A DNA stretch of 64,000 nucleotides from Ignavibacteria bacterium (GTDB lineage: Bacteria; Bacteroidota; Ignavibacteria; OLB7). The stretch spans positions 62,001 to 126,000 of the forward strand of contig JACKAE010000001.1 in the NCBI GenBank assembly GCA_020635205.1. Reading direction: 5' to 3'. Shown here in pieces: positions 52,780-61,241 of this stretch. The notes under the pieces were generated by a model, which was given only the letters and a program-made list of their open reading frames with translations, made no database searches and was not told the origin of the DNA. The first letter of the stretch is position 1, and every line of letters starts with the position of its first letter. Position numbers and translations under genes: made by a program.

Positions 52780-52919
52780 ACTCATTCTATGGGTATGGCC
52801 GGAAGACATTGCACATACGAATAGGCGTTCGCCGAAGGTATCACGGGAAGGAGCATACTTAGTCGGCGGTAACGGGGATTTACGTCTACGTTGTTTGTGT
52901 TTGTCTTCCGGCTTTTTTT
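52780..52919 (+). ncRNA. candidate ~140-nt structured small RNA
   Basis: Between a promoter (52742-52772) and a T7 run (52913-52919) the sequence folds as follows. A closing stem, GCCGGAAGAC (52798-52807) with GTCTTCCGGC (52903-52912), is perfect over 10 bp. Then a large internal loop (~22 nt on the left, ~34 on the right). Then a 12-bp terminal stem, CGCCGAAGGTAT (52830-52841) with ATACTT-ag-TCGGCG (52855-52868), capped by a 13-nt purine-rich loop containing GGGAAGGAG. The closed stem / open bubble / terminal stem plan is that of 6S RNA, but I cannot confirm the family. The SRP RNA signature (AGGTCCGGAAGGAAGCAGC) is absent. No coding frame of useful length exists. Confidence 0.6.
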
Positions 52920-52939
52920 CTTTCTATGGTCGGCACAGG

Positions 52940-53623
52940 TTATACAAGAACAGCTTTGAGCGAAAACTTTCCTTCTGTCACCTGCATGGAATTGCCTGAG
53001 CTATCGTAAAGTGTGCAGGAGAATGTACCCTCGATCTCGTAGAGAATGCGGTCTCCAAGCCATGGCTGGGGATATTCAATCTTTACCTTCTTTGTAATAA
53101 CAAAACTGCTGTTCGCCTGGTTGCCAGAGCCGTAGGCAGTAGACCAAGATTTTCCGTTTGCGTCGACCCAGCGAATCTCTACTCCATCTTTTTCGTCGGC
53201 TTCACTGCCAAATGAAGTCGATCCCTTCCGGATCATTAGATCGTAGTCGTCGTCATTGGTAATCCGCTTATCATAATTCTTGATGAACGAGAAGTAGAAT
53301 GTATTGGTCGAGTCGAGCACCGGAATGCCACCTGTAGGGACCACACGAGTAAAAAATGTTCGCTGAATTGATACGAAGTCAACATCATTACTTGCTGTTC
53401 CCTCAAAGGAAGAAAATCCCATGTCGACAAGGTTCGAGGAAGTGCTCTGCTGCTGTACAGTCTTGACCTTGCCATTGAGGCTTGCTTGGATATAGTATGG
53501 AGCGGTGATTTCCTCGACAGTGCCATCGTTGTCAGGATCTGTAGTTGAATCCGAACACCCGACGAACAGAAGAGTGGAAAAAGTGAGAAGTGGAAGAAGT
53601 GAGTGAATCAAAAGACGGTTCAT
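52940..53623 (-). CDS. putative lipoprotein
   Basis: A 227-residue protein with a lipoprotein signal: hydrophobic LLPLLTFSTLLF, lipobox FVGC, then SDSTTDPDNDG, a flexible acidic linker without Asp at +2. The rest is beta-rich: 'YYIQASLNGKVKTVQQQS', 'TFYFSFIKNYDKRITNDDDYDLMIRKGS', 'SSFVITKKVKIEYPQPW', 'EIEGTFSCTLYDSSGNSMQVTEGKFSLKAVL'. This is a calycin-like or jelly-roll pattern seen in many small Bacteroidota lipoproteins of unknown role. The gene lies between the ALDH gene and the orphan RNA, convergent with the latter. Confidence 0.78.
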   Translation of the reverse strand: MNRLLIHSLLPLLTFSTLLFVGCSDSTTDPDNDGTVEEITAPYYIQASLNGKVKTVQQQSTSSNLVDMGFSSFEGTASNDVDFVSIQRTFFTRVVPTGGIPVLDSTNTFYFSFIKNYDKRITNDDDYDLMIRKGSTSFGSEADEKDGVEIRWVDANGKSWSTAYGSGNQANSSFVITKKVKIEYPQPWLGDRILYEIEGTFSCTLYDSSGNSMQVTEGKFSLKAVLV

Positions 53624-53707
53624 AGTGATACTATGTTAGGATATATGAATGTGATATAGATGGATTACATAATCTACGAATGTTTCCATTCTGTGCTACA
53701 GCACGAG

Positions 53708-53746
53708 AGTGAACGGAAAGGATTCATCAATCGATTGCCGTTCACT
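53708..53746. other. hairpin between the ALDH and lipoprotein genes
   Basis: AGTGAACGG with CCGTTCACT across a 21-nt loop, without a T-run. It may be a weak 3' structure of the ALDH transcript. Confidence 0.4.
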
Positions 53747-53777
53747 CAGTTAGCTGCTAAAGTGGGGAAGTGTCCCA

Positions 53778-55271
53778 TCAATAATTATCAATCTGCGCCC
53801 GCTGCAACGAGCCGCTGTAGTCGATGTAGACGGTCTTCCACTCGGTAAAGATGTCGAAGACTGTCCAGCCTCCCTCACGATGTCCGTTGCCAGTTCCTTT
53901 TACCCCACCAAACGGCATATGAGCTTCGGCTCCAATTGTTGGAACGTTGATATACGTAATGCCTGCTTCGATGTCGCGGATAGCGCGGAAGGCATCATTT
54001 ACGTTCGCAGTGTAGAGGCTCGATGAAAGTCCATACTCTGTGTCGTTCAGAATATCGATGGCCTCGGTTAGATCTGAAACTTTGATTACCGAGAGAACCG
54101 GGCCAAATATCTCCTCTGTCGCAATGCGCATATCGCGGGTAACACCAATAAAGATTGTCGGTAGGAAGAAGTTGCCTCGCCCAAGTTTCGCATCTTCTTC
54201 ACCAGCTCTATCACCCCCTAACACACAAGTTGCCTCATCTTCCTCACGACCAATCCGAACATACTCTGCAATGCGGTCGAGCTGCTTCTCGTTAATTACT
54301 GGCCCCATCTCTGTGCCCTCCTCCAATCCTGGTCCAATCTTCAGTGCGGCTCCCTTCGTAATCAGCTTGTTGACAAAATCGTCGTGAATATCTTCGTGCA
54401 AAATCAACCGACTGGTAGCGGTGCAACGCTGACCTGTTGTGCCGAATGCTCCCCAGAGAACGCCCTCAAGGGCAAGGTCAAGGTCGGCGTCAGGCATCAC
54501 GATCTGAGCATTCTTTCCTCCCATCTCAAGCGAGACCTTCTTGTTCATTGCTCCAGCTTTCGAGGCGATTGCTTTGCCAACATCGGTTGACCCGGTGAAG
54601 CCAATTACTTTCACGTCAGGGTGATCCACAATTGCCTCGCCACACTCCACGCCACCATGTACTACGTTGAATACCCCTTTCGGTAATCCAGCCTCTTCGA
54701 GAACTTCGGCTAAGAGGTTGCCGCTGTGCGGGGCATCCTCGCTCGGCTTGTAGACAATCGTATTGCCGCATGCAAGTGCTGGAAAAATCTTCCAACTTGG
54801 AACTGCCATTGGGAAGTTCCATGCGGTGATGATGCCGCAGACTCCAATTGGCATCCGAAACGAGAGGTTCATCTTGTTTGGCATTTCGCTCGGGGCGTTG
54901 TAGCCGAACAGACGGCGGGTCTCCGTTGCCGAATAGTATGCCGTGTCGATAGCCTCTTGCACGTCGCCCTTTGTCTCGAAGACCGGTTTGCCCATCTCAC
55001 GAGTCATTGCGCGAGCCAGGTCGTCTTTCTGTCGGTTCAGAATGTCTCCAGCCTTCCTGAGAATATCGCCACGCTTCGGAGCAGGGGTTAGCCGCCATTC
55101 TTTGTAGGCTTCTGTTGCCGCAGCTACTGCCGCAGCTACATCGTTTCTATCGCTCTCGGGAAACGTTCCGATTCTATCATCCGAGTCTGCCGGGTTTCTG
55201 TTCTCAAACTCCCGTCCACTCTGTGAGGCAATCCACTCGCCATCAATAAAGTTGTGATATGTTCCTGCCAT
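53778..55271 (-). CDS. NAD(P)+-dependent aldehyde dehydrogenase
   Basis: A 497-residue protein of the ALDH superfamily, normal length. Catalytic and cofactor motifs are intact: TAWNFPMAVPSW with Asn152, the Rossmann segment GFTGSTDVGKAIA, the general base in SLEMGGKNA (Glu249), the nucleophile in GTTGQRCTATSRL (Cys283), and EEIFGPVLSV. The substrate-pocket region 'FGYNAPSEMPNKMNLSFRMPIGVCGIITAWN' resembles bacterial semialdehyde/betaine-type dehydrogenases, but the substrate cannot be deduced. Cytoplasmic. The gene stands alone: the 470 bp upstream hold only the dispersed repeat. Confidence 0.92.
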   Translation of the reverse strand: MAGTYHNFIDGEWIASQSGREFENRNPADSDDRIGTFPESDRNDVAAAVAAATEAYKEWRLTPAPKRGDILRKAGDILNRQKDDLARAMTREMGKPVFETKGDVQEAIDTAYYSATETRRLFGYNAPSEMPNKMNLSFRMPIGVCGIITAWNFPMAVPSWKIFPALACGNTIVYKPSEDAPHSGNLLAEVLEEAGLPKGVFNVVHGGVECGEAIVDHPDVKVIGFTGSTDVGKAIASKAGAMNKKVSLEMGGKNAQIVMPDADLDLALEGVLWGAFGTTGQRCTATSRLILHEDIHDDFVNKLITKGAALKIGPGLEEGTEMGPVINEKQLDRIAEYVRIGREEDEATCVLGGDRAGEEDAKLGRGNFFLPTIFIGVTRDMRIATEEIFGPVLSVIKVSDLTEAIDILNDTEYGLSSSLYTANVNDAFRAIRDIEAGITYINVPTIGAEAHMPFGGVKGTGNGHREGGWTVFDIFTEWKTVYIDYSGSLQRAQIDNY

Positions 55272-55491
55272 GATTCTGATTTAGTCTGATTGATATTTCT
55301 GTGAAGAGAAGGGAAGAAGATAGGAAAGGAGTAGAGAGTGTGTGAAACAGAAGAAGGTAACGAATGTGGTTAGTGAAGAGGTTACCAAACGTCTCCAGAC
55401 AAGGTTATGCTACAGGTTCTTGCGACATTCGTAGAAGTTATAGTGTTGTGGATGGCATTTGAGTAAATACTGAGGTAGTCACCACATGAGA

Positions 55492-55632
55492 TTAACATCC
55501 CGATTCATCGGGGTGCAATAGAGCTTCAAGCCGTTTCTTCCCCAGTTCTCACCTCAATCCTCCCGACTAACAGTCGGGAGTTACCATCAGTCGAGAACAC
55601 CTCGTCTTCTACGCAACCAATTCGGCAAAGAT
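55492..55632 (-). repeat. dispersed two-hairpin intergenic repeat, copy B
   Basis: The reverse complement carries the same three blocks as 3579-3706: ATCTTTGCCGAAT, the GTAACTCCCGAC-TTAGTCGGGAG hairpin, and the CACCCCGATGAATCGGGATG hairpin. It sits in the divergent gap between the aldehyde dehydrogenase and the first TonB-type receptor. Otherwise 55272-55787 contains no gene and no clear promoter. Confidence 0.7.
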
Positions 55633-55787
55633 CATATCACTCTGAATCCTATAGAAGGAATAAAGAGCTTGGCAAACTTGTCTAAGGCCGACACAGTTAC
55701 GGTTTGCGCCATTAAACAATCGAATAGCCTAATCAGCGTAGTTTGCTGCTGTGCAGGGTAAATAGGTTACAAAGAATCGACCACCAA

Positions 55788-58307
55788 ATGATGATAATGA
55801 CAACGCTCCGATGGTTTTGCTCGGGAATGCTCTTGATATTTTTAGCTCTTTCGCTCCCTATCGATACTCTGGCTCAGAGACCTGGAGGGCGTTCTGGAGG
55901 GAGGGATGGCAGACCCGCAGTTAAGGGCATGGTATCCGGTACAATTATCGACAGCGAATCGAAAGCCCCAATTCCGGGGGCAACAATTGCTCTCTGGCGT
56001 GTGCGAGATTCTACACTTGTCACCGGCGGGGTAAGCAATGCTGATGGACTCTTCTCTATTGAAGGGCTTCCCCCCGGTGCATACTACGCTAAGATATCCT
56101 CACTCGGCTATCAAGATCAGCAGCTTGATCAGATCGCAGTTCGTCCTGACGCGACAACAGTTGACGTAGGAACCATCCAACTTCAACTTGACGAGAGTAT
56201 AGAGTCTGAGGGGGTGACTCTCACCTCTGAACGTCCTGACATTGAGTTCAAGGCAGACCGGACAATCTATAACGTTGAGAATCAGCCGGTAAATGCCGGT
56301 GGAGATGCGCTGGACGTACTGAAAAACGTTCCGCAGGTTGAGGTTGACATTGATGACAACATCAGCCTTCGGGGAAGTCAGAATGTGGTTGTGTTGTTGA
56401 ACGGACGTTCGGTTCCACTAAGTGGGGAGGCTCTTGCTGGTTTCCTGCGTGGACTTTCGGCGAGTGAGATCAAGAACATCGAGATTATTCCGAACCCTTC
56501 GGCAAAGTATGATCCAGATGGTATGGCGGGCATCTTGAACATTGTTCTGAAGAATGAGAAGAAGGAGGGGAATCTGAGTGGGAACGTGACGCTGAGTGCT
56601 GGTACTACCAATAGCTACAATGCCTCCGGCTCTCTCAACTGGCGATCGAACAAATTTAACCTCTACAACAGCTACAGCTTCCGGTACGACGAAAGGGAAT
56701 CCGAGCGTGATCTTTACCGAGAGAATAAGGTTGTAGAGCCATTGACAATTCTCGACCAACATACTGAGGGGGAGCGCATTCGTCGCTCGCACTCACTCAA
56801 CTCTACGTTTGAATATCTACTCGACGACGTGAACACACTCTCCCTCACTTCGTTCCTGAGCTTACGTTCGGGTGATCGTACAGATCGCGTTGACTACACG
56901 GAGTTAAACAGCGGAAGCGAGATCACATCCCAAACAATTCGGCTTAGTCCAGAAGGAGATAACGAGGGGAGCGTCGACATCGCTTTGGGATATTCTTGGA
57001 AGAAAGAACCGGGACGCCACGAGTTCTCGGCAGAAGCACGCTACAACACCAACAGCGAGGAAGAGAAGGGGAACTTCTTAGAGTATATAGCACTCAATCA
57101 GGATTCAGTTGTTGAACAACAGAACAGTCTTTCGAACGACCGCAATCAGGAAGGAAGTTTTCAAGTTGACTACATTCGTCCGTTAGGGGAGAAAGGAAGG
57201 TTGGAAGCTGGGTACAAGAGCGAATTTAATCGTGTGAATAACGACTTCTACTCCGAAACGTACAACCAGATTGCTGGTGAGTTCCAGCCAGATGATGACT
57301 TGAACAATAGGTTCGTTTACGACCAGCAGCTACACTCTCTCTACCTGATCTACGCTAACTCTTTTGGCCCTATAGAAGCACAGGCCGGACTCCGTGCCGA
57401 GCAGGCAATGACAGATTTCAATCTCGTGACAACGAAGGAGAGTTTCGAGAATAACTATTTCAGTCTCTTCCCGAGTGCTGCCCTCTCTTATAGCCTTACC
57501 GACAAGACACGGCTTCGTGCTTCCTACAGCCAGCGCGTTCGTCGTCCGTGGGTGCGCCAGTTGAACCCGTTCCCTCAGTTCCAAGATCGCCTGAATGTGC
57601 GAACGGGCAACCCTTATCTATTGCCGGAGTATATCCACTCATTTGAGTTGAGCCTCAATCAGTATACAAATTGGGGAACACTCAGTCTTTCCCCCTACTT
57701 CAGGCGGACAACTAATCAGATCGAACACTACTATTCGCTCGACAGTAGTGGAATCTCGACATTTACCTTCGAGAATTTTGATGAATCTGATTCTTATGGA
57801 GCAGAATTCGTTGGGACTTACAGGGCTGGCAAGGTCTTTACTGGATTTCTCAACCTGAGCGCCTACCGTATCGTCACAGATGCCTCTAATGTCGAGTCTG
57901 ACCTTTCAAACGATGCCTTCAGTTGGTCAGGTCGTGTGAATGGCACACTTACTCTTTTCACCGACCTTGATCTGCAACTCTCCTATTTCTACCGCGCACC
58001 GTTTAACATTGCTGACGGACGCATCAATGCAATGCATGGAGCCGACCTTGCCCTGAAAAAGTCGTTTATGGATGACCGAGTAAGCCTCTCTCTCAGAGTG
58101 AGCGATATCTTCAACACACGTGGTTTCTCACTACAACGTGACGGTAAAGATTACTACATCGAGATGGAGAACAGAAGAGACTCGCGCACAGGTTGGCTTT
58201 CATTTAGTTGGAACTTCGGTCAAGATGAGAAGAAGCGGAACCGAGGCCAACAGGGAGAGAGAGAAGGAGGGGGAAATGGACCAACCACGATTGATTTTGG
58301 GGATTAA
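55788..58307 (+). CDS. TonB-dependent receptor-like outer-membrane protein, first of a tandem pair
   Basis: An 839-residue protein from the ATG at 55788 (the frame upstream starts with TTG and lacks coding character). Signal peptide: FCSGMLLIFLALSLPIDTLA, then Q. A Gly/Arg-rich linker (RPGGRSGGRDGR) precedes a carboxypeptidase-regulatory-like domain (GMVSGTIIDSESKAPIPGAT ... GLFSIEGLPPGAYYAKISSLGY). A TonB-receptor plug follows (ADRTIYNVENQPVNAGGDAL, DVLKNVPQVEVDIDDNISLRG, NPSAKYDPDGMAGILNIVLK) and then a ~600-residue beta-barrel. The C-terminus extends past the last strand with an Arg/Gly-rich tail. It is a probable nutrient importer; no SusD-like partner is present, so the substrate is unknown. 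Confidence 0.85.
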   Translation: MMIMTTLRWFCSGMLLIFLALSLPIDTLAQRPGGRSGGRDGRPAVKGMVSGTIIDSESKAPIPGATIALWRVRDSTLVTGGVSNADGLFSIEGLPPGAYYAKISSLGYQDQQLDQIAVRPDATTVDVGTIQLQLDESIESEGVTLTSERPDIEFKADRTIYNVENQPVNAGGDALDVLKNVPQVEVDIDDNISLRGSQNVVVLLNGRSVPLSGEALAGFLRGLSASEIKNIEIIPNPSAKYDPDGMAGILNIVLKNEKKEGNLSGNVTLSAGTTNSYNASGSLNWRSNKFNLYNSYSFRYDERESERDLYRENKVVEPLTILDQHTEGERIRRSHSLNSTFEYLLDDVNTLSLTSFLSLRSGDRTDRVDYTELNSGSEITSQTIRLSPEGDNEGSVDIALGYSWKKEPGRHEFSAEARYNTNSEEEKGNFLEYIALNQDSVVEQQNSLSNDRNQEGSFQVDYIRPLGEKGRLEAGYKSEFNRVNNDFYSETYNQIAGEFQPDDDLNNRFVYDQQLHSLYLIYANSFGPIEAQAGLRAEQAMTDFNLVTTKESFENNYFSLFPSAALSYSLTDKTRLRASYSQRVRRPWVRQLNPFPQFQDRLNVRTGNPYLLPEYIHSFELSLNQYTNWGTLSLSPYFRRTTNQIEHYYSLDSSGISTFTFENFDESDSYGAEFVGTYRAGKVFTGFLNLSAYRIVTDASNVESDLSNDAFSWSGRVNGTLTLFTDLDLQLSYFYRAPFNIADGRINAMHGADLALKKSFMDDRVSLSLRVSDIFNTRGFSLQRDGKDYYIEMENRRDSRTGWLSFSWNFGQDEKKRNRGQQGEREGGGNGPTTIDFGD

Positions 58308-58622
58308 GAATTTGAGTTTTTTAGTGTATGAGTACGTGAGTATATGAGTGCGTGAGTGTATGAGTTCAAGGCGCATACTGTAGTATGCTCGAATAGGTAG
58401 CTTCTGCTGACGTAATAACATCTTCTCTTCTCTGATGGAACCCCTCTCTTCCGACTTCGTCCGAACCCACGAAAAGTCAACATGCCGTAGATACTGAATC
58501 CTTATGGCAAACTTCGCGTAGAGGCGACCCACTGTTAAAATGACCAAGGCACTCAGGATGCTCTAACTGATCTCTACAGACGAGTTTGCTGACTGGCTAT
58601 CAGAGAAACACTATACATCTTT
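58308..58622 (+). other. 315-bp gap between receptor paralogues, with a short imperfect tandem repeat
   Basis: 58325-58365 contains imperfect repeats of ATGAGTACGTGAGT (GTGAGTATATGAGTGCGTGAG). The rest has no gene, terminator or recognisable promoter. Confidence 0.5.
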
Positions 58623-61121
58623 ATGACACAGAATTTTCGCAGCTACACTCTTGCAACTCTTCTCTTCTTTGCGCTCTCTTTACCAGAGATGCTCACGGCT
58701 CAGCCGGGGCGTGGGGGAATGATGCCTTCCGGTAGTCTCGTTGGGACAATTGTTGCCGATAACTCAGGGGAGCCAATTCCAGGAGCCACATTGGCAATCT
58801 GGAACAGCCTTGACTCGACGTTGGTGACAGGTGCAGCCAGCAAAGTAGATGGAACGATTGCTATCGAAGGGCTACGCCCTGGATCCTTCTACTTGAAGAT
58901 TACGGCACTTGGGTTCCTTCCAAAAGTTGTCCCCTCAGTTGAGATAACAGGAGGCGCGCTAAAATTTGATTTTGGTACAGTCCGCATGGAAGCTGACGAA
59001 GCATTCGAGTCGGAAGGTGTAACGCTGCGGGGAGAACGCGCCGACATCGAGTTCCGTTCCGACCGTACCGTCTACAATGTGGCAAACCAGCCGGTGACCT
59101 CGGGTGGCAATGCCATCGACGTGTTGAAAACAGTGCCGCAAATTGAAGTAGATATCAACGATAACGTCAGCTTGCGGGGAAGCCAGAATGTAGCGGTGCA
59201 CATCAATGACCGCCCTGTGCCGATTAGTGGCGATGCACTGGCCGCCTTCCTGAAAAGTCTCCCCGCCGATATGGTGAAGAGTGTTGAAGTAATTCCGAAT
59301 CCCTCGGCCAAGTACGATCCAGATGGAATGGCTGGTATTATCAACATTGTGCTGGAGACCGAGAAAGATCACGGGGGTGTTAGCGGAAGTGTTAACCTAA
59401 GTGCTGGAACCGGTGACAGCTACAGTGCTACCGGTTCACTTAACTGGCGACAGAACAAGCTCAGTCTCTTCTCCAGCTACAGCTTCCGCTATAATGAGTG
59501 GAACTCAGATGGTGTTGTCTACCGGGAAAACCGAATTCTCGACCCGGTTAATCTTCTCAACCAAGCCTATATCGGCAACAGCCTTAACCGCTCTCACGTC
59601 CTGAACACTACGCTCGACTATGGGTTCGACGACATGAACTCACTCTCTCTGACAGCTTTGGTCAGTACACGTTCTGGACTTGGAGGGAACTCGATTACCT
59701 ATGCGAGTGGTGATGTTGGGAGCGTGAACATCGATACAACAGTTCGGAATAGCCCAAGCAAGGACAACGGCCTGAACATGGACTATACGCTCGGCTATCG
59801 ATGGGCGAAAGAATCATCGAATCATGAATTCTCAGCAGAGGTTCGCTACTTCAGTGATAACAATGAGGGGGATGGAAGTTATGTCGAGCGGTTGAGTGGA
59901 GAGCTTGCAAACGACTCAGTTGTGCAGCGTCAGGTGACAGAAACGCAGAACAAGAACTTCGGAACCACATTCCGACTCGACTATATTCGCCCGATAGGTG
60001 AGAAGGGGAGAATAGAGACAGGATATAAGGGAGATCTAACCCGCATCAATAACACCTACTATTCTGAAAGTTTCGATCCGAAAACAGATGAGTTTCAGCC
60101 CGATGTAGAGTTGAACAATGAATTCGTTTACGACGAACACATTCACGCAGCCTATGCCATCTACAACCACCAGTTCGGAAGTCTTGAAGCACAGGTGGGG
60201 CTGCGTGCCGAGCAAGCCCTAACTGATTTCAATCTGAAGACAACAGGTGAGACCTTTGAGAACAACTACTTCAGTCTCTTCCCAAGTGCCTCGGCCTCGT
60301 ATGCACTCGGGCAGACAACGAGAGTTCGGGCTTCTTACAGTCGGCGAATCAATCGTCCCGGCGTTTGGCGACTGAATCCATTCACACAGTATGAGGATCG
60401 ACTGAACTTGCGGACAGGAAACCCCTACCTTCGTCCTGAGTATGTGGATGCAATCGAGCTTGGTCTCAACAAGTTTACTGCGTGGGGTTCTCTCAGTTTC
60501 TCTCCCTACTATCGCCACTCAACAGATCTTATCGAACGTTGGTTGACAATTGATAGCAACGGCGTCTCTACAGTTTCGTGGGAAAACTTCGCGACAACTG
60601 ATTCGTATGGAGCCGAGTTTGTGGGGACGTTCCGGGTAAAAGATCGGCTTCGCGGTTTCGCTAACCTCAGCCTCTATCAGTTTGATCTCAACGGAAGTAA
60701 CATCGAGTCTGACCTAACCAACAATGCCTTCGGGTGGTCGGCAAGTGCGAACATGAGCTTGACAATTCTTTCGTGGCTTGATTTCCAGACGAATTACTTC
60801 TATCGTGCGCCGATCAAAATCAGTCGGGGAGAGATTACGGCGATGCAATCGTTGGATGGCGCGTTGAAGGCAACGTTCTTAGAGAAAAAAGCGAGCCTCA
60901 GTCTTCGAGTGAGTGATATTTTCAACACGATGAAGTTTGATCTCTTCCGTGACGATCCGAACTATTACATCGAGGTTGATAGGAAGTGGTTGTCGCAGCG
61001 TGCTACGCTAACCTTCTCTTGGAATTTCGGTCAGCAAGATCAAAGTGGGCAGCGACGCCGGCAGCGGCGAGATGATGGTGAAAGTCAAGGTGGAGGAACG
61101 CCAGCAGGTGTTGGATTCTAA
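58623..61121 (+). CDS. TonB-dependent receptor-like outer-membrane protein, second of a tandem pair
   Basis: An 832-residue paralogue of the preceding gene, alignable from the linker to the last barrel strand: RTVYNVANQPVTSGGNAIDV, LKTVPQIEVDINDNVSLRGS, IPNPSAKYDPDGMAGIINIV. Signal peptide: LATLLFFALSLPEMLTA, then Q. A short Gly-rich linker and a carboxypeptidase-regulatory-like domain (GSLVGTIVADNSGEPIPGAT) precede the plug and barrel. The C-terminal tail (QDQSGQRRRQRRDDGESQGG) is Arg/Gln/Gly-rich and differs in sequence from that of the paralogue. The barrel loops diverge more than the plug, consistent with changed specificity after duplication. A bidirectional terminator follows. Confidence 0.85.
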   Translation: MTQNFRSYTLATLLFFALSLPEMLTAQPGRGGMMPSGSLVGTIVADNSGEPIPGATLAIWNSLDSTLVTGAASKVDGTIAIEGLRPGSFYLKITALGFLPKVVPSVEITGGALKFDFGTVRMEADEAFESEGVTLRGERADIEFRSDRTVYNVANQPVTSGGNAIDVLKTVPQIEVDINDNVSLRGSQNVAVHINDRPVPISGDALAAFLKSLPADMVKSVEVIPNPSAKYDPDGMAGIINIVLETEKDHGGVSGSVNLSAGTGDSYSATGSLNWRQNKLSLFSSYSFRYNEWNSDGVVYRENRILDPVNLLNQAYIGNSLNRSHVLNTTLDYGFDDMNSLSLTALVSTRSGLGGNSITYASGDVGSVNIDTTVRNSPSKDNGLNMDYTLGYRWAKESSNHEFSAEVRYFSDNNEGDGSYVERLSGELANDSVVQRQVTETQNKNFGTTFRLDYIRPIGEKGRIETGYKGDLTRINNTYYSESFDPKTDEFQPDVELNNEFVYDEHIHAAYAIYNHQFGSLEAQVGLRAEQALTDFNLKTTGETFENNYFSLFPSASASYALGQTTRVRASYSRRINRPGVWRLNPFTQYEDRLNLRTGNPYLRPEYVDAIELGLNKFTAWGSLSFSPYYRHSTDLIERWLTIDSNGVSTVSWENFATTDSYGAEFVGTFRVKDRLRGFANLSLYQFDLNGSNIESDLTNNAFGWSASANMSLTILSWLDFQTNYFYRAPIKISRGEITAMQSLDGALKATFLEKKASLSLRVSDIFNTMKFDLFRDDPNYYIEVDRKWLSQRATLTFSWNFGQQDQSGQRRRQRRDDGESQGGGTPAGVGF

Positions 61122-61172
61122 AGGGATTGAAAGTTGGCAGTGTAGAAAAAACTGGACATTGCATTGATAAAC

Positions 61173-61212
61173 AAAAGCGGATGGGAAGAGGACTCTTTTT
61201 CCATCCGCTTTT
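61173..61212. terminator. bidirectional intrinsic terminator
   Basis: AAAAGCGGATGG, 16-nt loop, CCATCCGCTTTT, with A and T runs on both sides. It serves the receptor gene (+) and the TPR lipoprotein gene (-). Confidence 0.88.
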
Positions 61213-61241
61213 GATTGTGTCTGAGTTCATGAGAAGACTCA

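Noticed and set aside
52780..52919. Orphan RNA as SRP (4.5S) RNA
   Set aside because: The universal AGGTCCGGAAGGAAGCAGC core is missing; only a loose GGGAAGGAG resemblance exists.
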